A stretch of DNA of 64,000 bases from positions 2,889,057 through 2,953,056 of the forward strand of contig NZ_KB913029.1 of NCBI RefSeq assembly GCF_000384115.1. The letters are read 5' to 3'. Every line of letters starts with the position of its first letter. Position 1 is the first letter of the stretch. Origin of the DNA: Sporichthya polymorpha DSM 43042 (lineage in GTDB: Bacteria; Actinomycetota; Actinomycetes; Sporichthyales; Sporichthyaceae). Position numbers and translations under genes: made by a program. This document shows, one piece after another, positions 56,034 to 64,000 of this stretch. The notes beneath the pieces were generated by a model. It was not told the DNA's origin. It did not search any database and saw only the letters and a program-made list of their open reading frames with translations.

Positions 56034-57926
56034 ATGACCGGGCTGCTGCTCCTCGCGTCCGCGCTCGCGTTCGGCGCCGCCGCGGTGTGGCGCCTGCCCC
56101 TGCGTTTCTACGTCTTCGAGTACGTCGCCATGAGCGTCGTGGTCGGCCTCGTCGGGTGGACCTGGCTGGCGTTCCTGCTCGCCCTCGTCCTGCCGGTCGT
56201 CTCGGCGATCGTCCTGACCACCGTCGCGGCGGCCGCCGGCGCGGTGGCACTGGTGTGGCCGCGCCGACCGCGGGCGGAGGGGTTCGCCCGCCTGGCCTCG
56301 CGCGGGGACCGCATCCTCTGGGGCGCCGTCACGGCTGTGACGGTCGTCGGGCTGGGCCGGCTGTTCTGGACCCACAGCCTGATCAGCGAGAACGACGGGA
56401 TCTACAGCGCGGGCTCGTCCTGGGCGGACTACGGCGTGCACGCGGCGATCGCGAGCAACGTCGCGGAGTCCGACTCCCTGACGATGGACCTGCCGATCGC
56501 GAGCGGGGAGCGGCTGACCTACCCGTTCCTCATCGACCTGCTGTCCGGGCTGCTGATGCGCTCCGGCCTGAGCCTGCACCTGAGCTTCTTCCTGCCCGGG
56601 ATCCTGCTCGCGCTCGCGATCTGCCAGCTGGTGCTCGGCTTCTCGCTCCGGCTCTTCGAGCACCTCGGCGCGGCCGTCACGACGCTGGTGCTGTTCCTCT
56701 GCACCGGCAGCGCGATGGGTCTGAGCGAGGCCTGGTCGGACTGGCGCGAGAGCGACCGGGGCCTGATCGAGTTCCTCGGCGACCTCCCGCGCGACTACAC
56801 GACGCTGTCCGACAGCGGGGCCGAGGTGACCAACCTCGTCGCGCACGCCCTGCTCCCGCAGCGGACGATCCTGTTCGGCCTGGGCGTGGCGCTGGTGGTG
56901 TTCCGCCTGCTGCAGGCCTCCCGCATCGGCGGGGCCTCGCCGGTCAGCACCCGGCTGCTGCTGATCGCCGGCGTCGCGATCGGCCTGCTGCCGATGGCGC
57001 ACCCGCACAGCTTCCTCGTGTGCCTGGGCGTGCTGGTCGTGCTGACGGGGGAGGCGGCCCTGGCCCGCCGCGGCCTGCCGCGGCCGCAGCTGGCGGCGTT
57101 CGCGCTCGCGCTGGTGCTCGCGCTGCCACAGCTCGCCTGGCAGCAGCTCGCCAACGATCACGGCACCGGCGGCCGCTTCCACTGGGCGTGGGTGAAGCCG
57201 GAGGGGCAGCTGGTCGGCGAGTTCTGGTGGCGCAACTTCGGCCTGATGGGGCTGCTGTTCCTCGTCATCCCGCTCGTGCTGCTCCGGCGGCGGGAGATCG
57301 GCCTGCTCCTCTGGTGCGTCCCGTTCCTGGCGGTGCTGGCCGTCAGCCAGGTCTACGCGTTCCAGCCGTTCGAGTACGACAACCTCAAGCTTCTCTACTA
57401 CGTGTACTTCATGGGGGCGCTGTTCGCGGGCTACCTCGCGATGCTGGCCTACCGGGCCTCGCGGTGGACGCTGCTGGCCGCGGTCCCGCTCGCGGCGGTC
57501 GTCGCCGCCCCGGGGGCGCTCTCGATCACCTACGAGTTCGGGCTCTCCGACCGGTTCGCGAGCCCGGAGGACGAGGCCGTGGCCGCCTGGGTCCGGGAGT
57601 CCACCGAACCCGACGACGTGTTTCTCACCACGGACCGGCCGAACAACCCGATCTCCGCGCTCGGCGGACGGCCGATCGTCACGGGCTACATCGGCTGGCT
57701 CTACAACTTCTCGATCCCGTACACCGAGCGCCTCGAGGCGATGCGCGCCGCGCTCGCCGGCCGCGTGGACGACCCGCTCGTACGGAAGTTCGCGCCCGAC
57801 TACCTGGCCGTTCAGGCGCAGGAGAGCGCGGAGTGGACCGTCGACACCGACGCCCTGGACGCGCTTGCGAAGGCCGGTCGGGTCGCCTATTCGAACCCGG
57901 GATGGACGGTCTACCGGCTCTCGTGA
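56034..57926 (+). CDS. multispan membrane protein, probable GT-C-type glycosyltransferase
   Basis: A 630-residue protein with about 13 hydrophobic helices. The first large loop reads [28 protein letters not shown], followed by [18 protein letters not shown], the same plan as the gene at 50060 (TWGDTSLHMG .. IRYHFGFDF). The C-terminal soluble segment ([26 protein letters not shown]) also matches the plan. I infer a lipid-linked sugar transferase of the cell envelope; no experimental family name is secure. ATG is 22 bases after PMT, likely the same transcript. The rpsL promoter follows. Confidence 0.7.
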   Translation: MTGLLLLASALAFGAAAVWRLPLRFYVFEYVAMSVVVGLVGWTWLAFLLALVLPVVSAIVLTTVAAAAGAVALVWPRRPRAEGFARLASRGDRILWGAVTAVTVVGLGRLFWTHSLISENDGIYSAGSSWADYGVHAAIASNVAESDSLTMDLPIASGERLTYPFLIDLLSGLLMRSGLSLHLSFFLPGILLALAICQLVLGFSLRLFEHLGAAVTTLVLFLCTGSAMGLSEAWSDWRESDRGLIEFLGDLPRDYTTLSDSGAEVTNLVAHALLPQRTILFGLGVALVVFRLLQASRIGGASPVSTRLLLIAGVAIGLLPMAHPHSFLVCLGVLVVLTGEAALARRGLPRPQLAAFALALVLALPQLAWQQLANDHGTGGRFHWAWVKPEGQLVGEFWWRNFGLMGLLFLVIPLVLLRRREIGLLLWCVPFLAVLAVSQVYAFQPFEYDNLKLLYYVYFMGALFAGYLAMLAYRASRWTLLAAVPLAAVVAAPGALSITYEFGLSDRFASPEDEAVAAWVRESTEPDDVFLTTDRPNNPISALGGRPIVTGYIGWLYNFSIPYTERLEAMRAALAGRVDDPLVRKFAPDYLAVQAQESAEWTVDTDALDALAKAGRVAYSNPGWTVYRLS

Positions 57927-57957
57927 GGGCCTCCAAGAGCCGAAGGCGGATTCACTT

Positions 57958-57986
57958 TTGGACCGCTTCCCGCGTGGTGGTAAGGT
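57958..57986 (+). promoter_or_regulatory. promoter of the rpsL-rpsG-fusA-tuf operon
   Basis: -35 TTGGAC (57958-57963), exactly 17 bases, -10 TAAGGT (57981-57986). It predicts a leader of about 210 bases before rpsL. Confidence 0.75.
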
Positions 57987-58122
57987 CTCCCCTCGTGTCT
58001 GGGCCTCGCCCAGGCATGCGCGCGTGCGTCCAGCGTCCTGCGCGGTCTCCGGTCCGGCCGGCCTTCGTCGCCAGGACCGCATCCCGGTCGAATTTCTTTC
58101 CGGCAGGGACGTGTGGACGGGT

Positions 58123-58147
58123 CCGACACACCCGACCGCGGGGGTCG
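58123..58147 (+). promoter_or_regulatory. leader motif shared with rpsJ
   Basis: CCGACACACCCGACC, one base, CGGGGGTCG. The last part can pair with CGACC to form a small stem. It recurs with one mismatch in the rpsJ leader at 62658-62683. Candidate control or processing site for ribosomal protein mRNA. Confidence 0.5.
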
Positions 58148-58204
58148 CCTCCGTTCGGACGGCGACCGCGAGAAGCTCAACACCTCGAAGAAGACGGAGA
58201 AGCG

Positions 58205-58579
58205 GTGCCCACCATCCAGCAACTGGTCCGGAAGGGCCGGCAGGACAAGGTCTCCAAGACCAAGACCCCTGCGCTGAAGGGTTGTCCCCAGCGTCGCGGC
58301 GTGTGCACCCGCGTCTACACCACGACCCCGAAGAAGCCGAACTCCGCGCTGCGCAAGGTGGCTCGCGTCCGCCTCACCAGCCAGATCGAGGTCACGGCGT
58401 ACATCCCCGGCGTCGGCCACAACCTGCAGGAGCACTCGATCGTGCTCGTGCGTGGCGGCCGTGTGAAGGACCTCCCGGGTGTGCGCTACAAGATCATCCG
58501 CGGCTCGCTCGACACCCAGGGCGTGAAGAACCGCAAGCAGGCGCGCAGCCGCTACGGCGCGAAGAAGGAGAAGTCCTAA
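58205..58579 (+). CDS. rpsL: 30S ribosomal protein S12
   Basis: A 124-residue S12 at the decoding centre. [19 protein letters not shown] keeps the lysine changed in high-level streptomycin resistance, and [14 protein letters not shown] keeps the second one, so it looks wild type. GTG start after AGACGGAGAAGCG. Stop and the rpsG start share one base (TAATG). Confidence 0.98.
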   Translation: MPTIQQLVRKGRQDKVSKTKTPALKGCPQRRGVCTRVYTTTPKKPNSALRKVARVRLTSQIEVTAYIPGVGHNLQEHSIVLVRGGRVKDLPGVRYKIIRGSLDTQGVKNRKQARSRYGAKKEKS

Positions 58580-59049
58580 TGCCTCGCAAGGGCCCCGCGC
58601 CTAAGCGCCCGGTCATCGTCGACCCGGTCTACCAGTCGCCGCTGGTCACCCAGCTGGTCAACAAGGTGCTGCTCTCGGGCAAGCGCTCGGTCGCCGAGCG
58701 CACCGTCTACGGCGCCCTCGAGGGCTGCCGCGCGAAGACCGGCAACGACCCGGTCGTCACGCTCAAGCGCGCCCTCGACAACGTCAAGCCGACCCTCGAG
58801 GTCCGCAGCCGCCGCGTCGGTGGCGCGACCTACCAGGTCCCGGTCGAGGTCAAGGCCGGCCGCTCCAACACCCTCGCGCTGCGCTGGCTGATCACGTACT
58901 CCCGCGCGCGCCGCGAGAAGACCATGACCGAGCGCCTCATGAACGAGATTCTCGACGCCAGCAACGGCCTGGGCGCGAGCGTCAAGCGACGCGAGGACAC
59001 CCACAAGATGGCGGAGTCCAACAAGGCCTTCGCGCACTACCGCTGGTAG
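58579..59049 (+). CDS. rpsG: 30S ribosomal protein S7
   Basis: A 156-residue S7, the head-nucleating protein of the small subunit and, in other bacteria, a translational repressor of the str operon. [19 protein letters not shown] and the C-terminal [20 protein letters not shown] are canonical. Translationally coupled to rpsL; fusA follows after 18 bases. Confidence 0.98.
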   Translation: MPRKGPAPKRPVIVDPVYQSPLVTQLVNKVLLSGKRSVAERTVYGALEGCRAKTGNDPVVTLKRALDNVKPTLEVRSRRVGGATYQVPVEVKAGRSNTLALRWLITYSRARREKTMTERLMNEILDASNGLGASVKRREDTHKMAESNKAFAHYRW

Positions 59050-59067
59050 TAGGGGGAACGAACTCAA

Positions 59068-61170
59068 GTGGCAGTCAGCACCGCCGGCGTAGACCTCGCC
59101 TCGGTCCGCAACATCGGGATCATGGCGCACATCGACGCGGGCAAGACCACGACGACCGAGCGCATCCTGTTCTACACGGGCATCACCTACAAGATCGGTG
59201 AGGTCCACGAGGGCGCCGCCGTCATGGACTGGATGGAGCAGGAGCAGGAGCGGGGGATCACCATCACCTCCGCGGCCACCACCTGCCAGTGGGACGGCCA
59301 CACCATCAACATCATCGACACCCCGGGCCACGTCGACTTCACCGTCGAGGTGGAGCGCAGCCTGCGCGTGCTCGACGGCGCGGTCGCGGTGTTCGACGGT
59401 GTCGCCGGTGTCGAGCCCCAGTCCGAGACCGTGTGGCGTCAGGCGGACCGCTACGGCGTCCCGCGCATCTGCTTCATCAACAAGCTCGACCGCGTCGGCG
59501 CGGAGTTCCACCGCTGCGTCGACATGCTGGTGTCGCGGTTGAACGCGACCCCGCTGGTCCTGCAGCTCCCGATCGGCGCCGAGGCGGACTTCAAGGGCGT
59601 CATCGACCTCGTCGGCATGAAGGCCCTGATGTGGCCGGAAGAGGCCGCCAAGGGCGAGATGTACGAGACCGTCGACATCCCGGACACCCACCTCGAGGCT
59701 GCGCGCGAGTGGCGCGACCGGCTCATCGAGACCCTGGCCGAGGGTGACGACGAGATCATGGAGCTCTACCTCGAGGGCACCTCGCCCACCGAGGAGCAGA
59801 TCATCGCCGGCACCCGCCGGGCGACGATCGCCGGCAACCTCACTCCGGTCGTGTGCGGCACCGCGTTCAAGAACAAGGGTGTGCAGCCCATGCTCGACGC
59901 GGTCGTCCGCTACCTGCCGTCGCCGCTCGACATCGGCGCCGTGCAGGGCCACGCGGTCGGCAAGGAGGACGAGGTCATCGAGCGCGAGCCGGCGAACGAC
60001 GCCCCGCTCTCGGCCCTGGCGTTCAAGATCATGAGCGACCCGCACCTCGGGAAGCTGACCTACATCCGCGTCTACTCCGGCACGCTCACCGCGGGCACCC
60101 AGGTGCTGAACAGCACCAAGGGGAACAAGGAGCGGATCGGCAAGATCTACCAGATGCACGCGAACAAGCGTGAGGAGATCGAGAAGGTCACCGCCGGCCA
60201 CATCGTCGCGGTCATGGGTCTGAAGAACACGACGACCGGTGACACGCTGTGCGGCCCCGAGGCCCCGGTGATCCTGGAGTCGATGACGTTCCCGGCCCCG
60301 GTCATCTCGGTCGCGATCGAGCCGAAGTCCAAGGGCGACCAGGAGAAGCTGGGTGTCGCCATCCAGCGCCTGGCCGAGGAGGACCCGACCTTCCAGGTCC
60401 GGACCGACGAGGACACCGGCCAGACGATCATCGCCGGCATGGGCGAGCTGCACCTCGAGGTGCTCGTCGACCGCATGCGCCGCGAGTTCAAGGTCGAGGC
60501 GAACGTCGGCAAGCCCCAGGTCGCCTACCGCGAGACGATCCGCAAGGCCGTCGAGCGCTACGACTACACCCACAAGAAGCAGACTGGTGGTTCCGGCCAG
60601 TTCGCGAAGGTCCAGATCGCGATCGAGCCGACCGGCGGCGGCGACGGCGGGTACGAGTTCGAGAACAAGGTCACCGGTGGCCGTATCCCGCGGGAGTACA
60701 TCCCCTCGGTCGACGCCGGTTGCCAGGAGGCCATGGAGTTCGGCGTGCTCGCCGGCTACCCGATGGTCGACGTCAAGGTGACCCTGCTCGACGGTGGCTA
60801 CCACGAGGTCGACTCCTCGGAAATGGCCTTCAAGATCGCGGGCTCGATGGCCTTCAAGGAGGCCGCCCGCAAGGCCGACCCGGTTCTTCTCGAGCCGATG
60901 ATGAGCGTCGAGGTGCGTACGCCCGAGGACTACATGGGTGACGTCATCGGCGACCTGAACTCCCGCCGTGGTCAGATCCAGGCCATGGAGGAAGCTTTCG
61001 GCATGCGCGTCGTTCGTGCGCTCGTGCCGTTGTCGGAGATGTTCGGTTACGTCGGGGATCTCCGGAGCAAGACCCAGGGGCGTGCGAACTACACGATGCA
61101 GTTCGACTCGTACGCCGAAGTGCCGCGCAACGTGGCGGACGAGATTGTGAAGAAGGCTCGCGGCGAGTAA
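59068..61170 (+). CDS. fusA: elongation factor G
   Basis: A 700-residue translocase GTPase. P-loop [17 protein letters not shown], switch [20 protein letters not shown] and NKLD are intact. Domain IV contains [14 protein letters not shown], and the C-terminal domain V contains [13 protein letters not shown] start behind AGGGGGAACG. Next gene tuf after 90 bases. Confidence 0.98.
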   Translation: MAVSTAGVDLASVRNIGIMAHIDAGKTTTTERILFYTGITYKIGEVHEGAAVMDWMEQEQERGITITSAATTCQWDGHTINIIDTPGHVDFTVEVERSLRVLDGAVAVFDGVAGVEPQSETVWRQADRYGVPRICFINKLDRVGAEFHRCVDMLVSRLNATPLVLQLPIGAEADFKGVIDLVGMKALMWPEEAAKGEMYETVDIPDTHLEAAREWRDRLIETLAEGDDEIMELYLEGTSPTEEQIIAGTRRATIAGNLTPVVCGTAFKNKGVQPMLDAVVRYLPSPLDIGAVQGHAVGKEDEVIEREPANDAPLSALAFKIMSDPHLGKLTYIRVYSGTLTAGTQVLNSTKGNKERIGKIYQMHANKREEIEKVTAGHIVAVMGLKNTTTGDTLCGPEAPVILESMTFPAPVISVAIEPKSKGDQEKLGVAIQRLAEEDPTFQVRTDEDTGQTIIAGMGELHLEVLVDRMRREFKVEANVGKPQVAYRETIRKAVERYDYTHKKQTGGSGQFAKVQIAIEPTGGGDGGYEFENKVTGGRIPREYIPSVDAGCQEAMEFGVLAGYPMVDVKVTLLDGGYHEVDSSEMAFKIAGSMAFKEAARKADPVLLEPMMSVEVRTPEDYMGDVIGDLNSRRGQIQAMEEAFGMRVVRALVPLSEMFGYVGDLRSKTQGRANYTMQFDSYAEVPRNVADEIVKKARGE

Positions 61171-61260
61171 GTAGCTCGACCCACGGGAGGCTCCGGCCCT
61201 CCGTGCACCCCCGAAGACAGTGCGCACGTACCTGAAGAACAAGTCCTGAAGGAGAGTCCA

Positions 61261-62454
<1,194 letters not shown>

Positions 62455-62457
62455 ACA

Positions 62458-62478
62458 GTGGGGGGCTGCGCCCCCCAC
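62458..62478 (+). terminator. GC hairpin just after tuf
   Basis: Stem GTGGGGGG / CCCCCCAC, loop CTGCG, three bases past the tuf stop. Nearly the same as the hairpin after nusG (35167), which suggests a shared element. Confidence 0.6.
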
Positions 62479-62520
62479 ACCCCCCGCAAGAGAACTAAGG
62501 ACAAGAGCAAGAGCTTGTTC

Positions 62521-62587
62521 CGCCGAGACTTCGTCTCGGCGGCGAGTCGGAGAGACCGACGAAGTGCGTGTCGGTCTCTCCGACTCG
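62521..62587 (+). terminator. two adjacent perfect hairpins between tuf and rpsJ
   Basis: First, CGCCGAGAC / GTCTCGGCG with loop TTC (62521-62541). Second, an 18-bp perfect stem, arms 62543-62560 and 62570-62587 (CGAGTCGGAGAGACCGAC and its complement) around a 9-base loop. No T-run follows. They lie upstream of the probable rpsJ promoter, so ending or stabilising the tuf transcript is the simplest role. Confidence 0.65.
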
Positions 62588-62609
62588 GGCCCGCTCGACA
62601 CGCGCCGAT

Positions 62610-62638
62610 TTGGCGCATCGGTGAGGCTGGGGCAGACT
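62610..62638 (+). promoter_or_regulatory. probable promoter of the S10 operon
   Basis: -35 TTGGCG (62610-62615), 17-base spacer, -10 CAGACT (62633-62638). The -10 lacks the first T, so it is less sure than the rpsL promoter. Confidence 0.5.
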
Positions 62639-62657
62639 ACGCAGGTTGCCCAGACGG

Positions 62658-62683
62658 CCGACACACCCGACCTCGGGGGTCGG
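62658..62683 (+). promoter_or_regulatory. leader motif shared with rpsL
   Basis: CCGACACACCCGACC, T, CGGGGGTCGG; CCGACC can pair with GGTCGG. Same motif as 58123-58147, here 49 bases before the rpsJ start. Confidence 0.5.
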
Positions 62684-62732
62684 TGACCATGATTTTTCGA
62701 ACGCAAGCAGATTGAAGGACGGCGACCCTGCC

Positions 62733-63041
62733 ATGGCGGGACAGAAGATCCGCATCCGGCTCAAGGCCTATGACCATGAGGTCATCGATTCCTCGGCGCG
62801 CAAGATCGTCGACACGGTGACGCGTACTGGTGCTCACGTGGCCGGCCCGGTGCCGTTGCCGACCGAGAAGAACGTGTTCTGCGTGATTCGGTCGCCGCAC
62901 AAGTACAAGGACTCGCGCGAGCACTTCGAGATGCGCACGCACAAGCGCCTCATCGACATCCTCGACCCGACGCCGAAGACCGTCGACTCGCTCATGCGTC
63001 TCGACCTGCCGGCCGGCGTCGACATCGAGATCAAGCTTTAG
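62733..63041 (+). CDS. rpsJ: 30S ribosomal protein S10
   Basis: A 102-residue S10, also NusE of antitermination complexes. [19 protein letters not shown] and [19 protein letters not shown] are canonical. ATG start; GAAGGACGG lies upstream. First gene of the S10 operon. Confidence 0.98.
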   Translation: MAGQKIRIRLKAYDHEVIDSSARKIVDTVTRTGAHVAGPVPLPTEKNVFCVIRSPHKYKDSREHFEMRTHKRLIDILDPTPKTVDSLMRLDLPAGVDIEIKL

Positions 63042-63062
63042 ACCCGGAGGGGAGGCATCACC

Positions 63063-63722
63063 ATGAACGTTCGCGGACTGCTGGGCGAGAAGCTGGGCAT
63101 GACCCAGGTCTTCGACGCCCGCGGGCGGGTCGTCCCCGTCACCGTGGTCAAGGCGGGCCCGTGCGTGGTCACCGCCGTCCGTTCCCCGGAGGGTGACGGC
63201 TACTCCGCGGTCCAGCTGGGCTTCGGGGAGATCGACCCGCGCAAGGTGAACAAGCCGGAGGGTGGCCACTTCCGCAAGGCCGGGGTCACCCCGCGCCGGC
63301 ACGTGGCCGAGATCCGCACCGACGACGCGGGCAGCTTCGAGGTCGGCCAGGAGCTGACCGTCGACGTCTTCGAAGAGGGCGGGCTGGTCGACATCGTCGG
63401 CACCAGCAAGGGCAAGGGCACCGCCGGTGTCATGAAGCGTCACGGCTTCAAGGGCCTCGGCGCGGCGCACGGCACCCAGCGCAAGCACCGCTCGCCGGGT
63501 TCGATCGGCGCCTGCGCCACCCCGGCGCGCGTGTTCAAGGGCCTGCGGATGGCCGGCCGGATGGGCAACGTCCGGACCACCACCCAGAACCTGACCGTCC
63601 ACGCGGTGGACCCCGAGAACAACCTGATCCTCGTCAAGGGCGCGGTCCCCGGTCCGGCCGGCGGCCTCGTGCTCGTCAAGACGCCCGCCAAGGGCAACCC
63701 CTCGAAGGGTGAGCTGAAGTGA
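63063..63722 (+). CDS. rplC: 50S ribosomal protein L3
   Basis: A 219-residue L3 that helps shape the peptidyl transferase centre. [15 protein letters not shown] at the start and [24 protein letters not shown] in the central loop are typical. ATG after GGAGGGGAGG. Its stop overlaps the GTG of rplD (GTGA). Confidence 0.98.
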   Translation: MNVRGLLGEKLGMTQVFDARGRVVPVTVVKAGPCVVTAVRSPEGDGYSAVQLGFGEIDPRKVNKPEGGHFRKAGVTPRRHVAEIRTDDAGSFEVGQELTVDVFEEGGLVDIVGTSKGKGTAGVMKRHGFKGLGAAHGTQRKHRSPGSIGACATPARVFKGLRMAGRMGNVRTTTQNLTVHAVDPENNLILVKGAVPGPAGGLVLVKTPAKGNPSKGELK

Positions 63723-64000
63723 GCTCCGGCACCCAGTCCGTTGATGTCGTCTCGCCGGACGGCAGCAAGTCCGGCAGCGTCGAACTCCCTGCGGAGATCT
63801 TCGACGTCACCGTGAACATCCCGCTGATCCACCAGGTCGTGGTGGCGCAGCAGGCCGCCGCGCGTCAGGGCACGCACAAGACCAAGAACCGCGGCGAGGT
63901 CTCCGGTGGTGGCAAGAAGCCGTACCGCCAGAAGGGCACCGGTCGCGCCCGTCAGGGTTCGACCCGCGCGCCGCAGTTCACCGGCGGTGGCGTCGTGCAC
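63719..64000 (+). CDS. rplD: 50S ribosomal protein L4 (cut by window end)
   Basis: The first 94 codons of L4. An extra N-terminal segment ([22 protein letters not shown]) precedes the usual core, with [29 protein letters not shown], then [25 protein letters not shown], the extended loop that reaches the exit tunnel. GTG start, coupled to rplC. The gene continues past the window. Confidence 0.95.
   Translation, partial: MSSGTQSVDVVSPDGSKSGSVELPAEIFDVTVNIPLIHQVVVAQQAAARQGTHKTKNRGEVSGGGKKPYRQKGTGRARQGSTRAPQFTGGGVVH

Overview
The window is chromosomal DNA from a high-GC Gram-positive bacterium of the Actinomycetota. The evidence is GC-rich codon use throughout, many GTG/TTG starts, a TTG-started rpoB, the order rpmG-hadA-hadB-murB, then tRNA-Trp-secE-nusG-rplK-rplA, then rplJ-rplL-mceG-rpoB-rpoC, and later rpsL-rpsG-fusA-tuf followed by rpsJ-rplC-rplD. 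The gene order would fit Frankiales/Sporichthya-like bacteria, but the genus is inference.

Layout. 1-4052 holds a SAM methyltransferase, a GNAT acetyltransferase, hisS and a convergent alpha/beta hydrolase. 4352-6015 holds a DUF222/HNH endonuclease gene behind a perfect actinobacterial SOS box, next to a frameshifted transposase scrap. 6087-26275 is the main accessory region. An eight-gene minus-strand operon starts at 26275 and encodes a PUFA-synthase-like iterative type I polyketide/fatty-acid synthase in two subunits. Subunit A is nitronate-monooxygenase-type reductase, KS, AT, two ACPs and KR. Subunit B is KS, AT, DH and phosphopantetheinyl transferase. The operon continues with a free ACP, an alpha/beta hydrolase, a GT1 glycosyltransferase and three paralogous methyltransferases with a cysteine-rich N-terminus. 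A fourth paralogue, a GT2 glycosyltransferase and a small membrane protein lie just beyond. The parts could make a long reduced acyl chain, release it, glycosylate it and methylate it: a candidate secondary glycolipid system with unknown product.

27069-28813 carries a secreted CAP-domain protein and a reduced HypF-like protein. From 29018 the housekeeping backbone begins: tRNA-Thr, tRNA-Met, rpmG, hadAB, murB, then adenosine deaminase and an aspartate-type aminotransferase on the minus strand, tRNA-Trp, and the ribosomal protein / RNA polymerase block with recognisable promoters, an L10 leader and strong hairpin terminators. Between rpoC and rpsL lie a flavin oxidoreductase, two DUF4190 membrane proteins and a five-gene envelope glycosylation island (47992-57926). 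The window ends inside rplD of the S10 operon.

Two families of short dispersed repeats and one long palindrome recur. They sit both in intergenic DNA and, in frame, in the inter-domain linkers of synthase subunit B. One family also fills the murB/add junction and supplies the stop codon of add.
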